Shown here: positions 1 through 12,275 of the stretch, piece by piece
Layout: the number at the start of each line of letters is the position of its first letter
Position numbering within the stretch: position 1 is the first letter of the stretch
Origin: Sipunculus nudus
Taxonomy: Eukaryota > Annelida > Sipuncula > Golfingiida > Sipunculidae
Direction of reading: 5' to 3'
DNA: 64,000 nt
Assembly: GCA_026874595.1 (NCBI GenBank)
Contig: CM049320.1
Coordinates: forward strand, 33,264,214-33,328,213
Position numbers and translations under genes: made by a program
The notes under the pieces: generated by a model
The model's database searches: none
What the model was told of the DNA's origin: nothing
What the model saw: only the letters and a program-made list of their open reading frames with translations

Positions 1-114
1 TATATTTCCTACCGTTCTCACTGAAATGAGTTGCATTATATTTAATTCATTTACTTCCAATATTGCACAATACTGATCTATATTACTAAGACGCTCATTT
101 GAGAAATTAAGTCC

Positions 115-1290
115 TACACGCCTTAATTAGGCTGCGTACTCATAAAAAAAACTGTTGCTACGCGCAGGATCGGCGTATTCTCAGTGTAGGTTATGCACAC
201 AGGCACTCGAATCCAGCACTAAAATGGCCTAGAAACCGAAAACACATTGAGTATGGGCGATATACCCATTATAAAAGAACACGGGCAAGAAAACTTTTTT
301 ATCACAAGGCCGAATTCCGGAGAATTATCCGCTTCACAAGCATGATCGCACGCCTTTTTGTTGAAAACATCTTTATTTACAAGATTAAACTTCCAAATAT
401 AAAAGTTCCCCACACTAATCGCGAATTCCAGCACGTTTATTTTAGCTGCGACGCCGTCATTTGGCATGTATACATTTACTAGTTGCGGAAGTTGACGTCA
501 CCCCGGGCATAATGTATGTTATGGTTATAGAATAGTCTCTCCAAAAGACGCCAGGTGCCGCTACCGCTCTTGCACCAGTACGTCTGTTATTGGACGCCAT
601 TTTTCTTAGGAACGGAAGTGTTGTTTGGCATGCGCAAGGAATCCCCCTACTATACCACCCTTACAAATGACAAGCAAAAGTGGATTATTTTTGCCACACA
701 ACCAAACAATATTGTTTACTTGGCTTTACTGGGGTCTGCCGGGTCTGTGCAAGGGCGACATCCATTATGGATTCACCTCCAGATGCTAGGGGGGTTTGCT
801 TGCGCATGCCCAACGGCATCTTGTAAATAAAGATGTTTTCAACAAAAAGGCGCGCGATCATGCTTGTGAAGCGGATAATTCTCCGGAATTCGGACTTGTG
901 AAAAAAAGTTGTCTTGCCCGCGTAGCGATGGAGTTCATTACCTTGTTCTTTTATAATGGGCATATCGCCCAAACTCAATGTGTTTTCGGTTTCTAGGCCA
1001 TTTTAGTGCTGGAAACCAGGGCCTGTGGTTATGCATATGCAGGCATACGATGACGTATTATACGTCGGACTACCGTAGTAGCGTACTCAGGCGTAGGCAT
1101 GGCGTTCAGTAGCGTAGAGTAGCGTAGTGTTGCTACACAGGTTTAATATTTTGCGTTCATCTCGCGTTCCCATTTGGCGTATTGCCACGTAGGCCAGCGT
1201 AGGCATTGCGTAGGGAAGCGAAGGCTCGGCTTATTCGGTATACGCCGCACTACGCAACTCTACGTAGGTCCGGTGTGAAAGGGGCTTTAG
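115..1290. mobile_element. Foldback / long-TIR DNA element
   Basis: Two arms are inverted copies of each other: about 190-385 reads, as reverse complement, almost the same as 818-1040. Both contain the stretch around AATTCTCCGGAATTC and end near GGCCATTTTAGTGCTGGA. The right arm carries about 24 extra bases near 926-950. The 386-817 spacer is unrelated. Outside the right arm, 1060-1260 is built from degenerate GTAGCGTAG / CTACGC units and ends GGTCCGGTGTGAAAGGGGC, the kind of edge seen in non-autonomous DNA transposons. The similar ORFs of up to about 97 codons in and around the arms are products of the repeat, not genes. No transposase is visible. Outer limits are approximate. Confidence 0.55.
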
Positions 1291-3041
1291 CTTAATGAGA
1301 AAGAAATGCTGCGCAAAGTAGCAGAGTTCTTTGTGTTGATCTTGCCTGTAGTAGATATAAATAGAGCTTATTCCAGGGAAAGCTTTTAAGTAAAATAAAA
1401 TAAATGACGTAGATTAGGCGTTGTCGCAGGGCGAGACAATGGAGCTCATGTAATCTCTTTCAGTATTTCACAACAATCCGGCATTATATTTTTTAAAATT
1501 TGTCTGGAACAAACAAGAACAATCCAATTCAAAGTTACAGTTGTCAAGATGTTATATATGTATGGATTAATTGTTCTGGTGTAGGGTAGGTCAGTATATC
1601 ACGTCACCATGCATGTCCGATTTTCCTTATATGTCACGTCAGAATTGTCGGTGAGCTCAAACGTAAGTGAATTTCAGGAGTGGAAATTATTTAATTTTAC
1701 TGGGAAGTTAAAAGGATTAAAGACTAACTACTAAATTTATGATTTAATTGAATGTCAAGTTAAATAATCTCGGTGACACAGTAATGTGAAACTGATTTCA
1801 GATTAGAAGTGCGATTTTAAACCGTCGATTTGTTTGCTGTTTAACTTTTTTATTATAAAAAATGTAGAATAAAAACCCAAACCAGTTTCGTCTAGGGTGA
1901 GAAGAGGTACACAGTTCAATACCTGGGGCCACGTTCTCTCTCGTTCTCTTTCAACATTTCAAAGTGAAAGAGGACCCCGCACGACCACCCACGTTTATTC
2001 ACGTCCCTGAGTCCATGAGCCAGACCTCCCCAAAATGGGGTTGACTACCAATTTGGGGGACTAAATGCCGTCATGATTTTCAGTTGCTACGCATCTAAAC
2101 TCCGTGAAAACATGTGATGGACGTGGCCATCTTCAAAATATATGCATTTTTTTAAAAACAATTTATTTTTTTGTTAAATTCTGTTAACAAAGTGCTGTTA
2201 AAATGGCGAAATATAAATTTCTACATATACATAAATGCATTTTGATGAATTTTATGAGGTAATTATTAAAATATTGATAAGTTTTGTATTCCAAATTTAA
2301 AAAAAACTTTTTTCTTTGAGTATAAATATATTTTGCAAATCAAATATTTTACTCAACGTTTTGACCGCCTAACATCTCTTTCAGCAAAATAACACTGGTA
2401 TGGCATATTTTCGGCGAAATAACTAGCTTTCAAGCTCTTGGAGTGAAACAAGGTGATGAGTAGAGTAAAATCACCTAATATCGCCCACCAATGATCACGT
2501 TATTGTAGTTATAGTAGAGGTCAACTTGTATCATCTTATATGATTACCAGAATCATGATTTCATTAAAACAAGGTGTGCTACGGCAAGGACCACGTCCTT
2601 AAAAGTCTCCCACGACCTTGAAGAACGTAATGAACCGTAGACAGAAGATGATAAGTAAGACCTTGGCTAAACGTCCTACTCGCAGTTGGGTGCATTTTGC
2701 ATCTTAAGCGGATTTCAATGGTTTATTTATATTTTCTCCTCGTGACAGCTATCAAATAGCGAGGACAATAAAGTAACGTATGTTCTGTGTGGTATCAGTT
2801 TATGAAAATTGTACCTATTAAATGACTCAAATCCTGTGAAAACCTTCGATTATCGTTTAAGTATCGCAGCGTGTGTACCGATATATCGAACAATGTCTAT
2901 TATTTAATTATTAGATCAATAAATATTCATTAAAATAGCGATGTATTCCCAGCCCATTTTCCCAATATTTGACGTTTCATTATGTTTAATAATTATTGTT
3001 ATTACTTATATTGGATTAACACTATCAAATCTATGACTTAC
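1291..3041. other. Intergenic, no gene seen
   Basis: AT-rich sequence with no open frame of note. I looked here on the minus strand for the missing last exon of the lectin gene at 3042-4620 (expected: an intron acceptor, Trp-x-Trp, Asn-Trp, and a Cys-rich end) and did not find it. Confidence 0.5.
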
Positions 3042-4620
3042 CGATCAGCTGGTATTCTGGAACAGAATCTATCACGCCCTTTACGTGCAAGTGTTCCTGC
3101 TGTGTCTCCAAGGAAACCCGGACACCCCCCAGTGATTGACAGTAGGCCCGAGTGTCTGTGACGCTCAGCTCTTGTATACTGAAGTGATAACAGGAGGCGC
3201 TGAACCCTCCGGAGGGGAGAGGTTGACCCTCCTCAAAGGGGTAGTCGAATCCAGTAGGACACCTGGGGAAGGCTGAATCTATAACACATAATTATGAATG
3301 TTTAATAATCAGGGTGTAAGTGTGTGTGTGTGTGTGGGGGGGGTGTACATATCCCCCCCCCCCACATTTTGGCAAAGGCGGGATGATAAATGTATTCATC
3401 CCCCCTTTTATTCAGAGAATAAGATTTATATATTGGAAATAGAATACATAAATAATTGGAATGGGAGACTTTTGATTACATTTCTGCTTTTCTAATTAAC
3501 CATATTTAAAACAAAATTATACTTGGTTATATTATATCAAATATGTTAAGGTTCACACACACACACACATATATATGAATGGAACCATGAGATATTTCAA
3601 TATATTCGTATAGGTTTACAAAAAAGTCGCTCCAACCAACCTTTATGAGTCATACCCCACCCTTGAGGATAAATTGATGCCACTGGCCATAAATATGTAT
3701 TTGCTAAATCTTTGCTGGACTGGTTTAAATTGTGTTGAATCTGTCATAATATTATACTTATGGGAATCGCGATGTGCTCTGATGGTGCTAAAAAAGTGAG
3801 TCTTTGTAATGATACATGTCAAACCGTAACACTGAAACATACATATTAAACCTAGTTCATGGCTATATAGTGTCTGTCGAAAACTTTCTTACTTTCCTGA
3901 ATCCGGATATAGGTGGCAGCACCCTCGTGTAACGTCATCGACCATCCGTTTTCCCGTTTATCAAACATGGCGTATGATCCGTTTGGGAACCTTGTTACAC
4001 CGTCGTATTGTTGGTTGTATGCAAGAACTCTCATAATGGACTTTCCTTGAGTGAGGGTTGCGTTAGCGGTCGCGTTGATTCCAAAATTGTGAAATCTTTT
4101 GTACTGAGTTGTGCGGACTGGTGGGTTTCCTATCACAAAAGCTAAGATGATATGACAAAAATAATTTATGCCAACCGTAAACAAGATAGCAATGCTTGTT
4201 TTTTTATAATTAATTTGATCCTAACTGTGAATGTTTTACATGATAACTTATGCTTTCAAGCTTTAAAACATGGACGTTGAAATTTTTTAAACAACCTCCT
4301 AGAAGACTTATTTAATTCTGTTCCCAATTGACCATATAGGAATTTGTTCAACATATTCTAAACTAAATATAAAATAAGGTACGCTCATAATGCTAAGATG
4401 TTTATATATATTTTTTAAATGTTAAATTATTGTTAAATGAGACAGAATCAAGAGAATCGGACCAGAAAGTTTGAATTTAGTATTTTGAATTAAATTATAT
4501 ATAAAAAATGTTATAAAAACATTGAAAACTAAACAAAATTGAAGCATATAAATTAAAATCATATTAAAAAGGTAACAAACCTGTATAACAAAGCATAAGG
4601 CCGACTTGGTAAAATGCCAT
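3042..4620 (-). CDS. Secreted C-type-lectin-like protein, copy A (3' exon not found)
   Basis: Predicted exons on the minus strand: 4581-4620 (ATG, 13-residue hydrophobic leader MAFYQVGLMLCYT, donor GTTTGT), 3893-4129 (unrecognised N-terminal module) and 3042-3272 (first half of a CTLD). All junctions are phase 1, as in the complete paralogs in this window. Exon 2 carries QQYDGVTRFPNGSY, the family motif with an N-glycosylation sequon. Exon 3 begins with Cys-Pro-Thr-Gly-Phe and carries SCYHF, AYCQSLGG and an ETQQEHLH helix, typical of the long-form CTLD N-terminus; its donor is G|GTAAGT. The exon for the second half of the CTLD is not visible down to position 1. It may lie off the left edge, since the sister gene at 34.6 kb has a 3.5-kb last intron, or be lost. 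Ligand unknown; secretion is inferred from the leader. Confidence 0.7.
3316..3364. repeat. GT / G / C low-complexity tract
   Basis: A (GT)n run followed by G and then C homopolymers in the intron of lectin copy A. The open frame across it is an artefact of low complexity. Confidence 0.8.
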
Positions 4621-5326
4621 GCTGATGACTTCACTGATTACGTCAGAGACCCTGAATATGTTGTTATATCATTTTAAAATATGGCCGAACAGCTAATGTG
4701 TGACCGCTTCAGTCTCGCGCTTTCTTTTCCCGGTAACACGTTCTGCACGAGCGTAGTACGTGCAGTTGTTAAACTTAAATTACAGCTGATATCCTAACTG
4801 TTGATTTTTAAGTGAAGATATAAGGCATCGTCCCCAGTGCAGCATCTGTCGTTTCAGACATTAAAAGGCCAATCTAAAAAAGGGGTATACAAAGTTCTAC
4901 CTTTATAAACGTGTGTTGCGAAGACCTTTGGAAGAGGAAATAACGATCGTTTGCTGTTCCAAAAGCGGAGATTACACGATTTAGGTTTGAAATGACACGA
5001 CGTAATCATAGTTTTTATCAACCCGGTCCTGTTGCCGTTATTACAAAGCTAGATATTGATTCTGCGTCGCTTTTACTACATTCCTGCCAGATATTCTTTT
5101 ATAAAACATAATGCTGGGATATCCGCTTAAGTATCTGAATAAGTGATCGCACCTTTACGCTGTGCCCTGTTATTATACTAAGTGTAGGTGGCAAACAAAG
5201 AACACATAATTGTGTAAAGTTTTCATCTTCCATAATACCGAAAGATCTGACCACAAGAATAAATGACTTCATATATAGTGAATAAATGAAAGGACAGGAT
5301 GATTCTTTCATATGTCACTATGGTTG
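4621..5326. other. Upstream flank of lectin A, no gene seen
   Basis: Region 5' of the minus-strand lectin. It should hold the promoter and 5' UTR, but I cannot place a TATA box or start site. The short ORFs are unremarkable. Confidence 0.4.
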
Positions 5327-5530
5327 TCACCTAACGCGGATCTAGGGGGAGGGTCCAGGGGGTCCGGACCCCCCTTTTTATCCGAAACAACCGTTTTTGA
5401 AGGGTTTCAGACATAATTTTGCGGCCTGGACCCCCCCACCCTTTCCGGACCTTGGAACCTTTTTACAGGGTTTTAATTAGTCCTCCTGCGTTGGACCCCC
5501 CTTTTCTTAAATCCTGGATCCGCCCCTGAC
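5327..5530. mobile_element. MITE-like dispersed repeat with GGATC(C/T) ends
   Basis: A C/G-rich block in AT-rich DNA. The left end reads CACCTAACGCGGATCTAGGG; the reverse complement of the right end reads TCAGGGGCGGATCCAGGA. Both edges run into GGGGGTCC tracts, and more such tracts are repeated inside. Short elements ending in GGGGCGGATCCAGG are common in marine invertebrate genomes (general knowledge). No coding capacity. Target duplication not resolved. Confidence 0.5.
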
Positions 5531-6190
5531 TTTGGTAAAATAAACAAGCGAGGCTTTTGGGAAACGATGAGATTCAGGAACAATTTTTATTATCTCGTCC
5601 GCAGGCGATTGTATCTCGTGCACACAAGATAATTATTTCGTTCGCACCCGATGGTATCTAAGTATGCCGTGCTAGCTGAAGGATTAAAACATTAAGAGTA
5701 TCTGCTGTGTGCACATATCCCAGGCCTTCTATGTCAGACCGTTAATGCAACTTGAATTTTTGTGTGCATTCTTATTGTATACATTTGCATTTATACCGAA
5801 TACTTTTAGGTACTTTTTAGAGTGTATGGCTTTCATTGCTATGGTTCAGGATTTATCCGGATATATAAAAAAACAACTTGCCTGTTTAAATATGTACATG
5901 GAAAACTGTATGCGGTTTGTATGGGGTTAGAGTTTTTAGGGTCAAAGTAAGGGTGAGGATTAAATGAACCCTTGTTTAGTAACAAGCTGAAAACAGGTAG
6001 AAAACCTATCGTCTTGTTTTTTTATCTTCCTGGAAAATTTTACACTTGTTAGGGTTAAGGATTAGGACTAGAGGTATATAAGCCTAGGTATACCGAACAG
6101 GTAATACAACCCACCACTCTGTATTATGTCTCCTAGGAAATTTTTATATATACAACAAAAGATGTCAGCCATGACACTTCACTTGTAGGC
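5531..6190. other. Intergenic, no gene seen
   Basis: AT-rich, with only short incidental ORFs. Nothing recognised. Confidence 0.4.
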
Positions 6191-6199
6191 TAACCGGAG

Positions 6200-6477
6200 G
6201 GAGTGGGGGGGGGGGGGGTGATTTAGAGATTTAGAGATGTGCCCCTCACTTTTTATTTAGGAGGTGGTAGGCCACACCAAATACCATTTGGAATATATAA
6301 ATAAAATATATTAATTATTAAATTATAAACTCCTCTCCATTTCTGAGTTAATTATGAAATATTATATATTTAACCTGGTTTAGATATAACCTATACTTTA
6401 AACAAAATACCTTATTTCTTTTAAATCTTATCCTTAATTGTAATACATTTGAAATGTGTCACACATACAATAAAAAG

Positions 6478-6536
<59 letters not shown>

Positions 6537-6620
6537 AAAAAGGTTTCCAAACTTTCATTTCCAACCCCCCCCCCCCCCCCACACACACACACCTGCGAGT
6601 TACACCCCCTCCCGCCCCAA
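6200..6620. repeat. Low-complexity cluster: poly-G, (CA)n, (TA)n, poly-C
   Basis: A G run near 6206-6218, a (CA)n run to about 6498, (TA)n at about 6499-6532, then a poly-C / (CA)n run at about 6567-6592. The long minus-strand frame across it (Tyr-Ile and Cys-Val repeats) is a translated microsatellite and is not annotated as a gene. Confidence 0.85.
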
Positions 6621-7317
6621 GATAAATTGACGCTACTGGTATTATAAGCCCATTTTATATTTCGTTCTAATATCGTTTCCTGAGCCCTGTACAAAAGCGC
6701 AAAAAAAAAAATAAATAGCTTGCACCGAACGTGATCAGTGGCAAACACAACATATATATATAGCCACCTGGTGGCCAAAGTCAACATTTTCGAGCTTCCA
6801 ATTGGTTCCTGTGTTTCTTCTTTCATGTTCCTTGTTCTTATTTGCTCAGGTTCGATCGGACCAGTGGTCATGGTGTCTTGTTATGGTAAACATGCTGTGT
6901 TTACTCACATGGAGAACAATGCCAACGCACACAACAGGTGAGACAGTAAGTCCACGTGCCTTGATTGATTTCCGGGAAACTTTTGTTTTCAACCAAAGTT
7001 AACTTATAGCCTGAGATAAAACACATCCTATTTCAAGTAGTTATGTACCTTTATCCGAGTAAACAGTACCGTGGTCCAGCCATGTGACCCACAACAAAGA
7101 CGCTTTCTCTGTTCATCGTCAAGTACAGCCGCGGTGGTCTTCGATCATAAAGTAATCCGATTAGGTTTACAATAATCTGATAATCTCTTCATTCATATCA
7201 TCTTGTCTCTGTCATGCTTTAATTACATTGACTTCGACCAACCAGGCGCTCTCTCGCACTTCTCCATGCTTTCATGTGACCTCTGAGGTTACCTAGGCAA
7301 CTCTAGAAAGAACGTGG

Positions 7318-7318
<1 letters not shown>

Positions 7319-7383
<65 letters not shown>
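7319..7383. repeat. (TA)n microsatellite
   Basis: An uninterrupted TA run abutting a non-LTR retrotransposon tail. Confidence 0.95.
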
Positions 7384-7390
<7 letters not shown>

Positions 7391-7450
7391 CATGTATATA
7401 ATATATATGTATATGTATATAATTGTAGATCCTATCATATCATATATAGG

Positions 7451-7690
7451 GATCATATCACTCCTGTATTGAAAACTCTCCTTTGGCTCCCAGTACGTCA
7501 GCGTATAGAGTACAAGGGCTTAGTTATGGTATTCAAGTGTAAACTGGTGAGGCCCTTGGATACATTGGTGAGCTTATCGTTGAACCCACAAGGTCTCTCA
7601 GGTCAGCTGATCTGCAAAAATTGGTAGTACTATTCACAAGGTCGCCTTTGGCTTTAGAACGAACTTTAAGTTTTTCAGGGCCTAGATTAT
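7451..7690 (+). pseudogene. CR1/L2-type non-LTR retrotransposon ORF2 tail
   Basis: Forward translation from 7451 gives DHITPVLKTLLWLPVRQRIE and then Y-K-G-L-V-M-V-F-K. This is the signature just before the C-terminus of CR1/L2/Rex-type reverse-transcriptase ORFs (family pattern HITPVLxxLHWLPVxxRI). The frame decays after about 55 codons. No upstream RT is present: the fragment starts beside a TA microsatellite, so it is a 5'-truncated dead copy. Confidence 0.7.
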
Positions 7691-7897
7691 GTGTGTGTGT
7701 GTGTGTGTGAAGGCCAAGATCCTAAACCCCGATCAGGATCTGAGCTGGACCAGCGCTGGAACAGATCCCTATCGCGCTATCGGGTTTAGGCCGGACTGTT
7801 ACACAAATGCAATTAACCAGGTCCGTATATGTTAGATGAAAGCCCCATAGAATATCAAGATATGGTCAGGGGAACGTAGTTATGGTATTTAATAATG

Positions 7898-8490
7898 TTG
7901 CGGTTATCTTTATCACCGGCTATGTTGATCAGTAGTCTGTTTTATTAATGTATCTAGGAATGGAACATGGAACTTGCTAGACAACGGTATGTATGATTGG
8001 CTGACAAAGCTGCTGGGAGGCCAAGCTGGTAATTTCCATGTAGAAGTCTGTAGGACGTTCGTTCGTTGACCAGAACTTTCCCGATGTTTCTTTGCGGCAT
8101 GTCTATATGAAGAGGCTGGGTTAAAGGCCGCCAGGGGACAGTCATTCGAGAAGTCTTTGCTGAGGACGTGTCGTGAGAGGAAGATTTGCGCTAGGCGGAC
8201 TGTTGATCTCTTGTTCTGCGTAGGACGTAGTATTGGTCCTAGTCGAGGAGAGTGTTAGATTTTTTACGGACTTTGTATTTGTGAAGTTAGAAACAGTTAG
8301 CGGCGGGCGAAAGCCAACGAGCTATTGAAGGATTGCATTGTGAGACTGGAGCCAGTCGGCGGCGGCCAATTGTTAAACGTTTTCGGAATAAACTTGTGTT
8401 TTGTTAAACCCCTAGACAGTGTGGTCATTCTGGACTGTTGCGTGAAAGTTCCTGGGAATATTTGTCCGCTGCGTTTGTGGTGTGACAATC
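7898..8490 (+). mobile_element. Possible solo LTR (low certainty)
   Basis: A less AT-rich block that opens TGTTGCGG and ends GGTGTGACA, followed by a primer-site-like TGGTACAGCC three bases later. It has an AATAAA at about 8385 upstream of a T/G-rich stretch, as LTRs often do. I find no second copy in the window and no convincing target duplication, so an unclassified repeat is equally possible. Confidence 0.25.
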
Positions 8491-8967
8491 TGGTACAGCC
8501 AAAATACTGATTTAGACTGTGAGTTGACATAATACTAAATAACACCGGCAGCATATATTTCTGATTAAATAAAAGAAAATTCACCTTAGTTCAGCGTACT
8601 CATAAACGTAAATCTAATTTCATCATGACAAAATTTTATTTTCTCCAAAGTTAACCTTTGAACAAAATTCAAAATATGTTAAACGTGACAAGTAAAACCT
8701 TTTCTGGCTTGAATTACTTGTAAGCATCATGTATGTGTGAATAAAATAACTAAAATCTGTATTTGAACTAACCATTCAAAATATAAAACTTTGATTTTAT
8801 AATTAAAAAGAGCTTTGTGGAGTAGAAATTAGCTAGTAGACTGATACAGGTATGAGCTGGTTCAGAGGTATGGGTTGCCATTACCTTCAAATGATTTAAC
8901 AGGAAGTCATTCTCTTTGTTTTTAATTGTAGATTGGGATCTGGGCCTTGACATACATACGTACATAC

Positions 8968-9130
8968 ATACAGTAAACCCTCGCCTAATGACCGCTTCGG
9001 TTTAGCAACCACTTTAAAATAACGACCATTTTTTTTTTATGGTCCAATTTTTTTGCTCATTATATAAGACCACCTAGAAAATGCGACTTCTTTAATGAGG
9101 TCAAGTTGGTGGTCGTAATTCGGACTATAT
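8968..9130. mobile_element. Pogo/Tc1-like MITE
   Basis: It begins ACAGTAAACCCTCGCCTAATGA, resembling the CAGTxxAxCCTCGCTTA edge of pogo-superfamily elements, and ends near GGTGGTCGTAATTCGG before a TA repeat. The element at 20916-21022 shares the GACCACC / GGTGGTC inner motifs. No coding capacity. Confidence 0.4.
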
Positions 9131-9204
9131 ATATACATATTCTTACGTAACCATTTTGCAAATACTGATGGCAGAGTGCGCGATGGCTTGACCAGAGCTT
9201 TCTA

Positions 9205-9321
9205 GATTATAAAGAATGGATCAAACTCAGCTCTTTTCAAGCATTCCATTACTAGCCAGTGTCGTACAACAAAATGTGTGTCACTCTTAAGATAAAATTA
9301 CCTTAATTTGATCCATTCTTC

Positions 9322-9335
<14 letters not shown>
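9205..9335. repeat. Short inverted repeat beside (TA)n
   Basis: TATAAAGAATGGATCAAA near 9209 is matched in reverse orientation by TTTGATCCATTCTTCATA near 9316, with roughly 90 bases between, followed by (TA)n at about 9328-9351. It could be a tiny MITE or a simple stem-loop. Confidence 0.45.
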
Positions 9336-9356
<21 letters not shown>

Positions 9357-10664
9357 TTATTTATATATATGTAAATAATTTAAACAGACTTGTCTTTTCC
9401 CAAACAACTGTCCGCGATGCCCGACATATACATATACTATCATCCCACGCCCAGGATCCCTCTTGATAAACGTGAGAACCCGATGTTTAGTAAGAACGTC
9501 TGTATTGGCCCAAGCCTTACTGAAATATATAACTGTGGTGACCTAATTTGTTAAAGTGGAATAAACCTCCATTTTGTTATGCGGATAGTCTTATTCTTAA
9601 CCTAGATAATCACATCTGCAGAGTTCCATATCGGTTTGTGACTTCATTAAAGGGCGGAAGCACTCGCTTCTTGGTAATTATTTTATCTCCTGGTATCAAC
9701 CCAGCCTGGTGTTTACCGTACCTGCAGGTCCTAGTGACCAAGTTATTACTGCGATTCTAGGGATCCTTTGTTCTTATTTGCAAAGCGAGGCTATTTTTTC
9801 TTCAAATCCTTTATGGTTAGGTGAGAGGTTCTTTTTAGAGGAAACCAAACACTAAATCAGCCGAATTTGAGATTAAATCAAATTGGTATAATTGAATCTT
9901 TATACGCCCGTCTATGACTGGACGTTTTATGGCATACCCACGGTCTGTCCTTCCGTCCTTTAACTTTTTATGTCGCCGCGATAACTTACCAGGATTTTGA
10001 TGGATTTTCACGAAACCCACCATAACTACTGACAAATAGTTTATCTCACCCGGGTTCGATTATAGGTAAAATCAACGTTTATTATTAAGGTTAGATGTCA
10101 CCAGTAGGGCCTGGTATCGCTTACAATTTTCGTATTGCAATATAATGCGATATGTGGTAGTGTATTGCGATACGTATCGCTATATATATTTCACTGTATA
10201 AATTACAAGAAATAAGTGTATTTCCTGGTATATGCAATACATTAAATATGTTCTTAATAAATATCATATGAAATATAATGACACGTTGAAAGTATATGCA
10301 AATCAGTTTATTTCACACAGGAAATATGGCAAAATTACTGTTAATAATTACGTTTAAACACTTGTTTTTGATGTTTTCTTTATGCCTTACATATGAAAGT
10401 AAATTGCAAATATAGCTCTGTGGACTGTGGTTTCGCAGGGCGAGGGATACATACTGTGCAACATAATAGTCGTGTACCCGACGTAAGCTACTGTTCTTTA
10501 TCAATAATTATATTCAATTGACAGGAGCTTCCTGCAGATACAAAGGATGCAAACTCGGAATATTGATATTATATGTGTAATTGTTATTTTGAACACGTTC
10601 GGCACTTCTTTCTTTTTCTGTTGCACTAGTTTCCTTTTAGATTACAATAACTCGTAGAGCAGAA

Positions 10665-10731
10665 AATTCTGTCTCACCTCTCGTCTTACGAGATCACGTG
10701 AGATTGCAAGTCCGGAGCTCCCATGAGGCAA
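10665..10731 (+). repeat. DIRS left inverted terminal repeat
   Basis: Opens AATTCTGTCTCACCTCTCGT. The outer 41 bases are matched exactly in inverted orientation at 15148-15188. The inner part (10691-10731) is matched in inverted orientation at 15310-15350, inside the right terminal repeat. Confidence 0.85.
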
Positions 10732-11003
10732 TGCACTTCCGGTTCCCGTGAGGTTTGTAAGGTAAGTTACTAGCGGGTCATTTAAAATCATATTTTGGCT
10801 GAGGTTTCGACCGTACAGAAGTGTTCTCTTGCTCTACAGATCGTGGCTGTATTGTAGAATCAGTTTTTCATTAGTTCCATAGTTGTTTTAGGTTAGTTAG
10901 ACGTTCAGAGCCTAGTTTAGCTGTTAGTTGTGAACGGACTACTGATTTCACGCTCACGCGCTTGTGGGACCGAATAGAACTGTTTGTAAACAAACATTGA
11001 AGG

Positions 11004-11995
11004 ATGGATAACAAGGGCAAGCGGCCTTCAGCTAGCTCTAGGAGCAGCCATGTTCAGCCTAAGTTAAGGAAAATCCAAGAATCGGGACCCCGGGAAGCAA
11101 TGGCAGACAGACCCAGTGAGCTGGAGTCAAGTTGCCGAGATGCTAGCCCTGAGAAGGGGGATTCCCAGATGCTCGCCCTGCTGGCCGCGTTCAGAGACTT
11201 TAAAGAAAGCTCTGAGGCAAATCACGCCGCATTAGCCAACACTATACAAGGCTTGCAACAGGAAATTAGACAACTTAAGCAAAACCAGGGATACAACAGT
11301 TCAGACCCAACCCCGGGGACCAGTGGAGCCAGTGCCACTCCAAGTCAAGATGGCGGCCATGCGCTCACCGGGAACACTCCTCATGTTGACAGTGATGAGG
11401 AGGACACAGAGGCTTACGATCAAGACACTGAACTTAACCAGCTCTTGGACTCTGTACCTGCTACTCAAGCTAACAGCAATGGTGAGTCTGAATTTTTAGA
11501 TCAGATAGCTTTGTCATTTAAAAAGAGAGAAGATCTGGGCCCTGAAATTAACCCTTAACTCGCAGAGTTAGTGGACAAAATCATTACAGATAATCCTAGT
11601 GATACTGTAAAGGAGAAGATAGACTCTGTACTGACCCCTGCAAATCTGACAAAACTCAAGGGCACAAGAGTTAACAAAGAAGTCTGGAGTAAGCTTAGGC
11701 AGGATACAAAGCTAAGAGACAATAGACTTCAGCGGGTCCAAGCAGCCATCTTGAAAGGGGTTACCACATCTATCCAAGTAGCTGATACGCTGTTGCAGCT
11801 AAAAATGGGCACGAAGTCCATTAATGATGTTAATCTGGACGGCATGATAAGACAACTGATGGATGGTACTGCTATCATCAGCCATGCCAATCATGAACTT
11901 AATTTGCGCAGAAGGGAGCTGTTAAAGGGGGATTACAGGGCCAATTCAAAGAACTCTGTAAGCAGACGTGCCAGTAACAGACTTGTTGTTTGGTG
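11004..11995 (+). pseudogene. DIRS gag-like ORF1, interrupted
   Basis: Opens at ATG 11004 with a Ser/Pro/Asp-rich region and a short coiled-coil-like stretch (about residues 55-95) and runs 184 codons to a TAA at 11556. The same frame continues beyond the stop through LAELVDKIITDN, and the 11571-11996 frame encodes the Leu-rich part usual in DIRS ORF1. Around 11940-11990 the homology jumps twice between frames before reaching PVTDLLFGDNLQQSM, a conserved end of this family, which continues to about 12219. So there is at least one nonsense codon (probably from CAA) and two frameshifts. It would package element RNA. Assignment rests on position and these motifs. Confidence 0.7.
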
Positions 11996-12275
11996 ATAAT
12001 CTGCAGCAATCTATGCAAAGAATCCAGGATTCAAATGCCCTGTCTCAGCGTCTAGTACACCAAGGAAACTACAGGAGTAACAACAATCACTACAAGTCGC
12101 AATCGCACACAAGCACAAAGGGCAGAGCACCAGTAACAAAGTCTTTTTTAGGGATGAAAGGACAGTCGTACAGACAAGAGAGGCACAAACAACACAAAAC
12201 AAGGCCGCGCTGGAGATAAACAAAACGGAAGGAACATCACCAAGTATAGCCCAGGCAAGTGACATTTCATGACAT

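Noticed and set aside
6434-6871. 145-codon minus-strand ORF
   Set aside because: It is largely translated CA, TA, GT and G-run microsatellite, with no domain.
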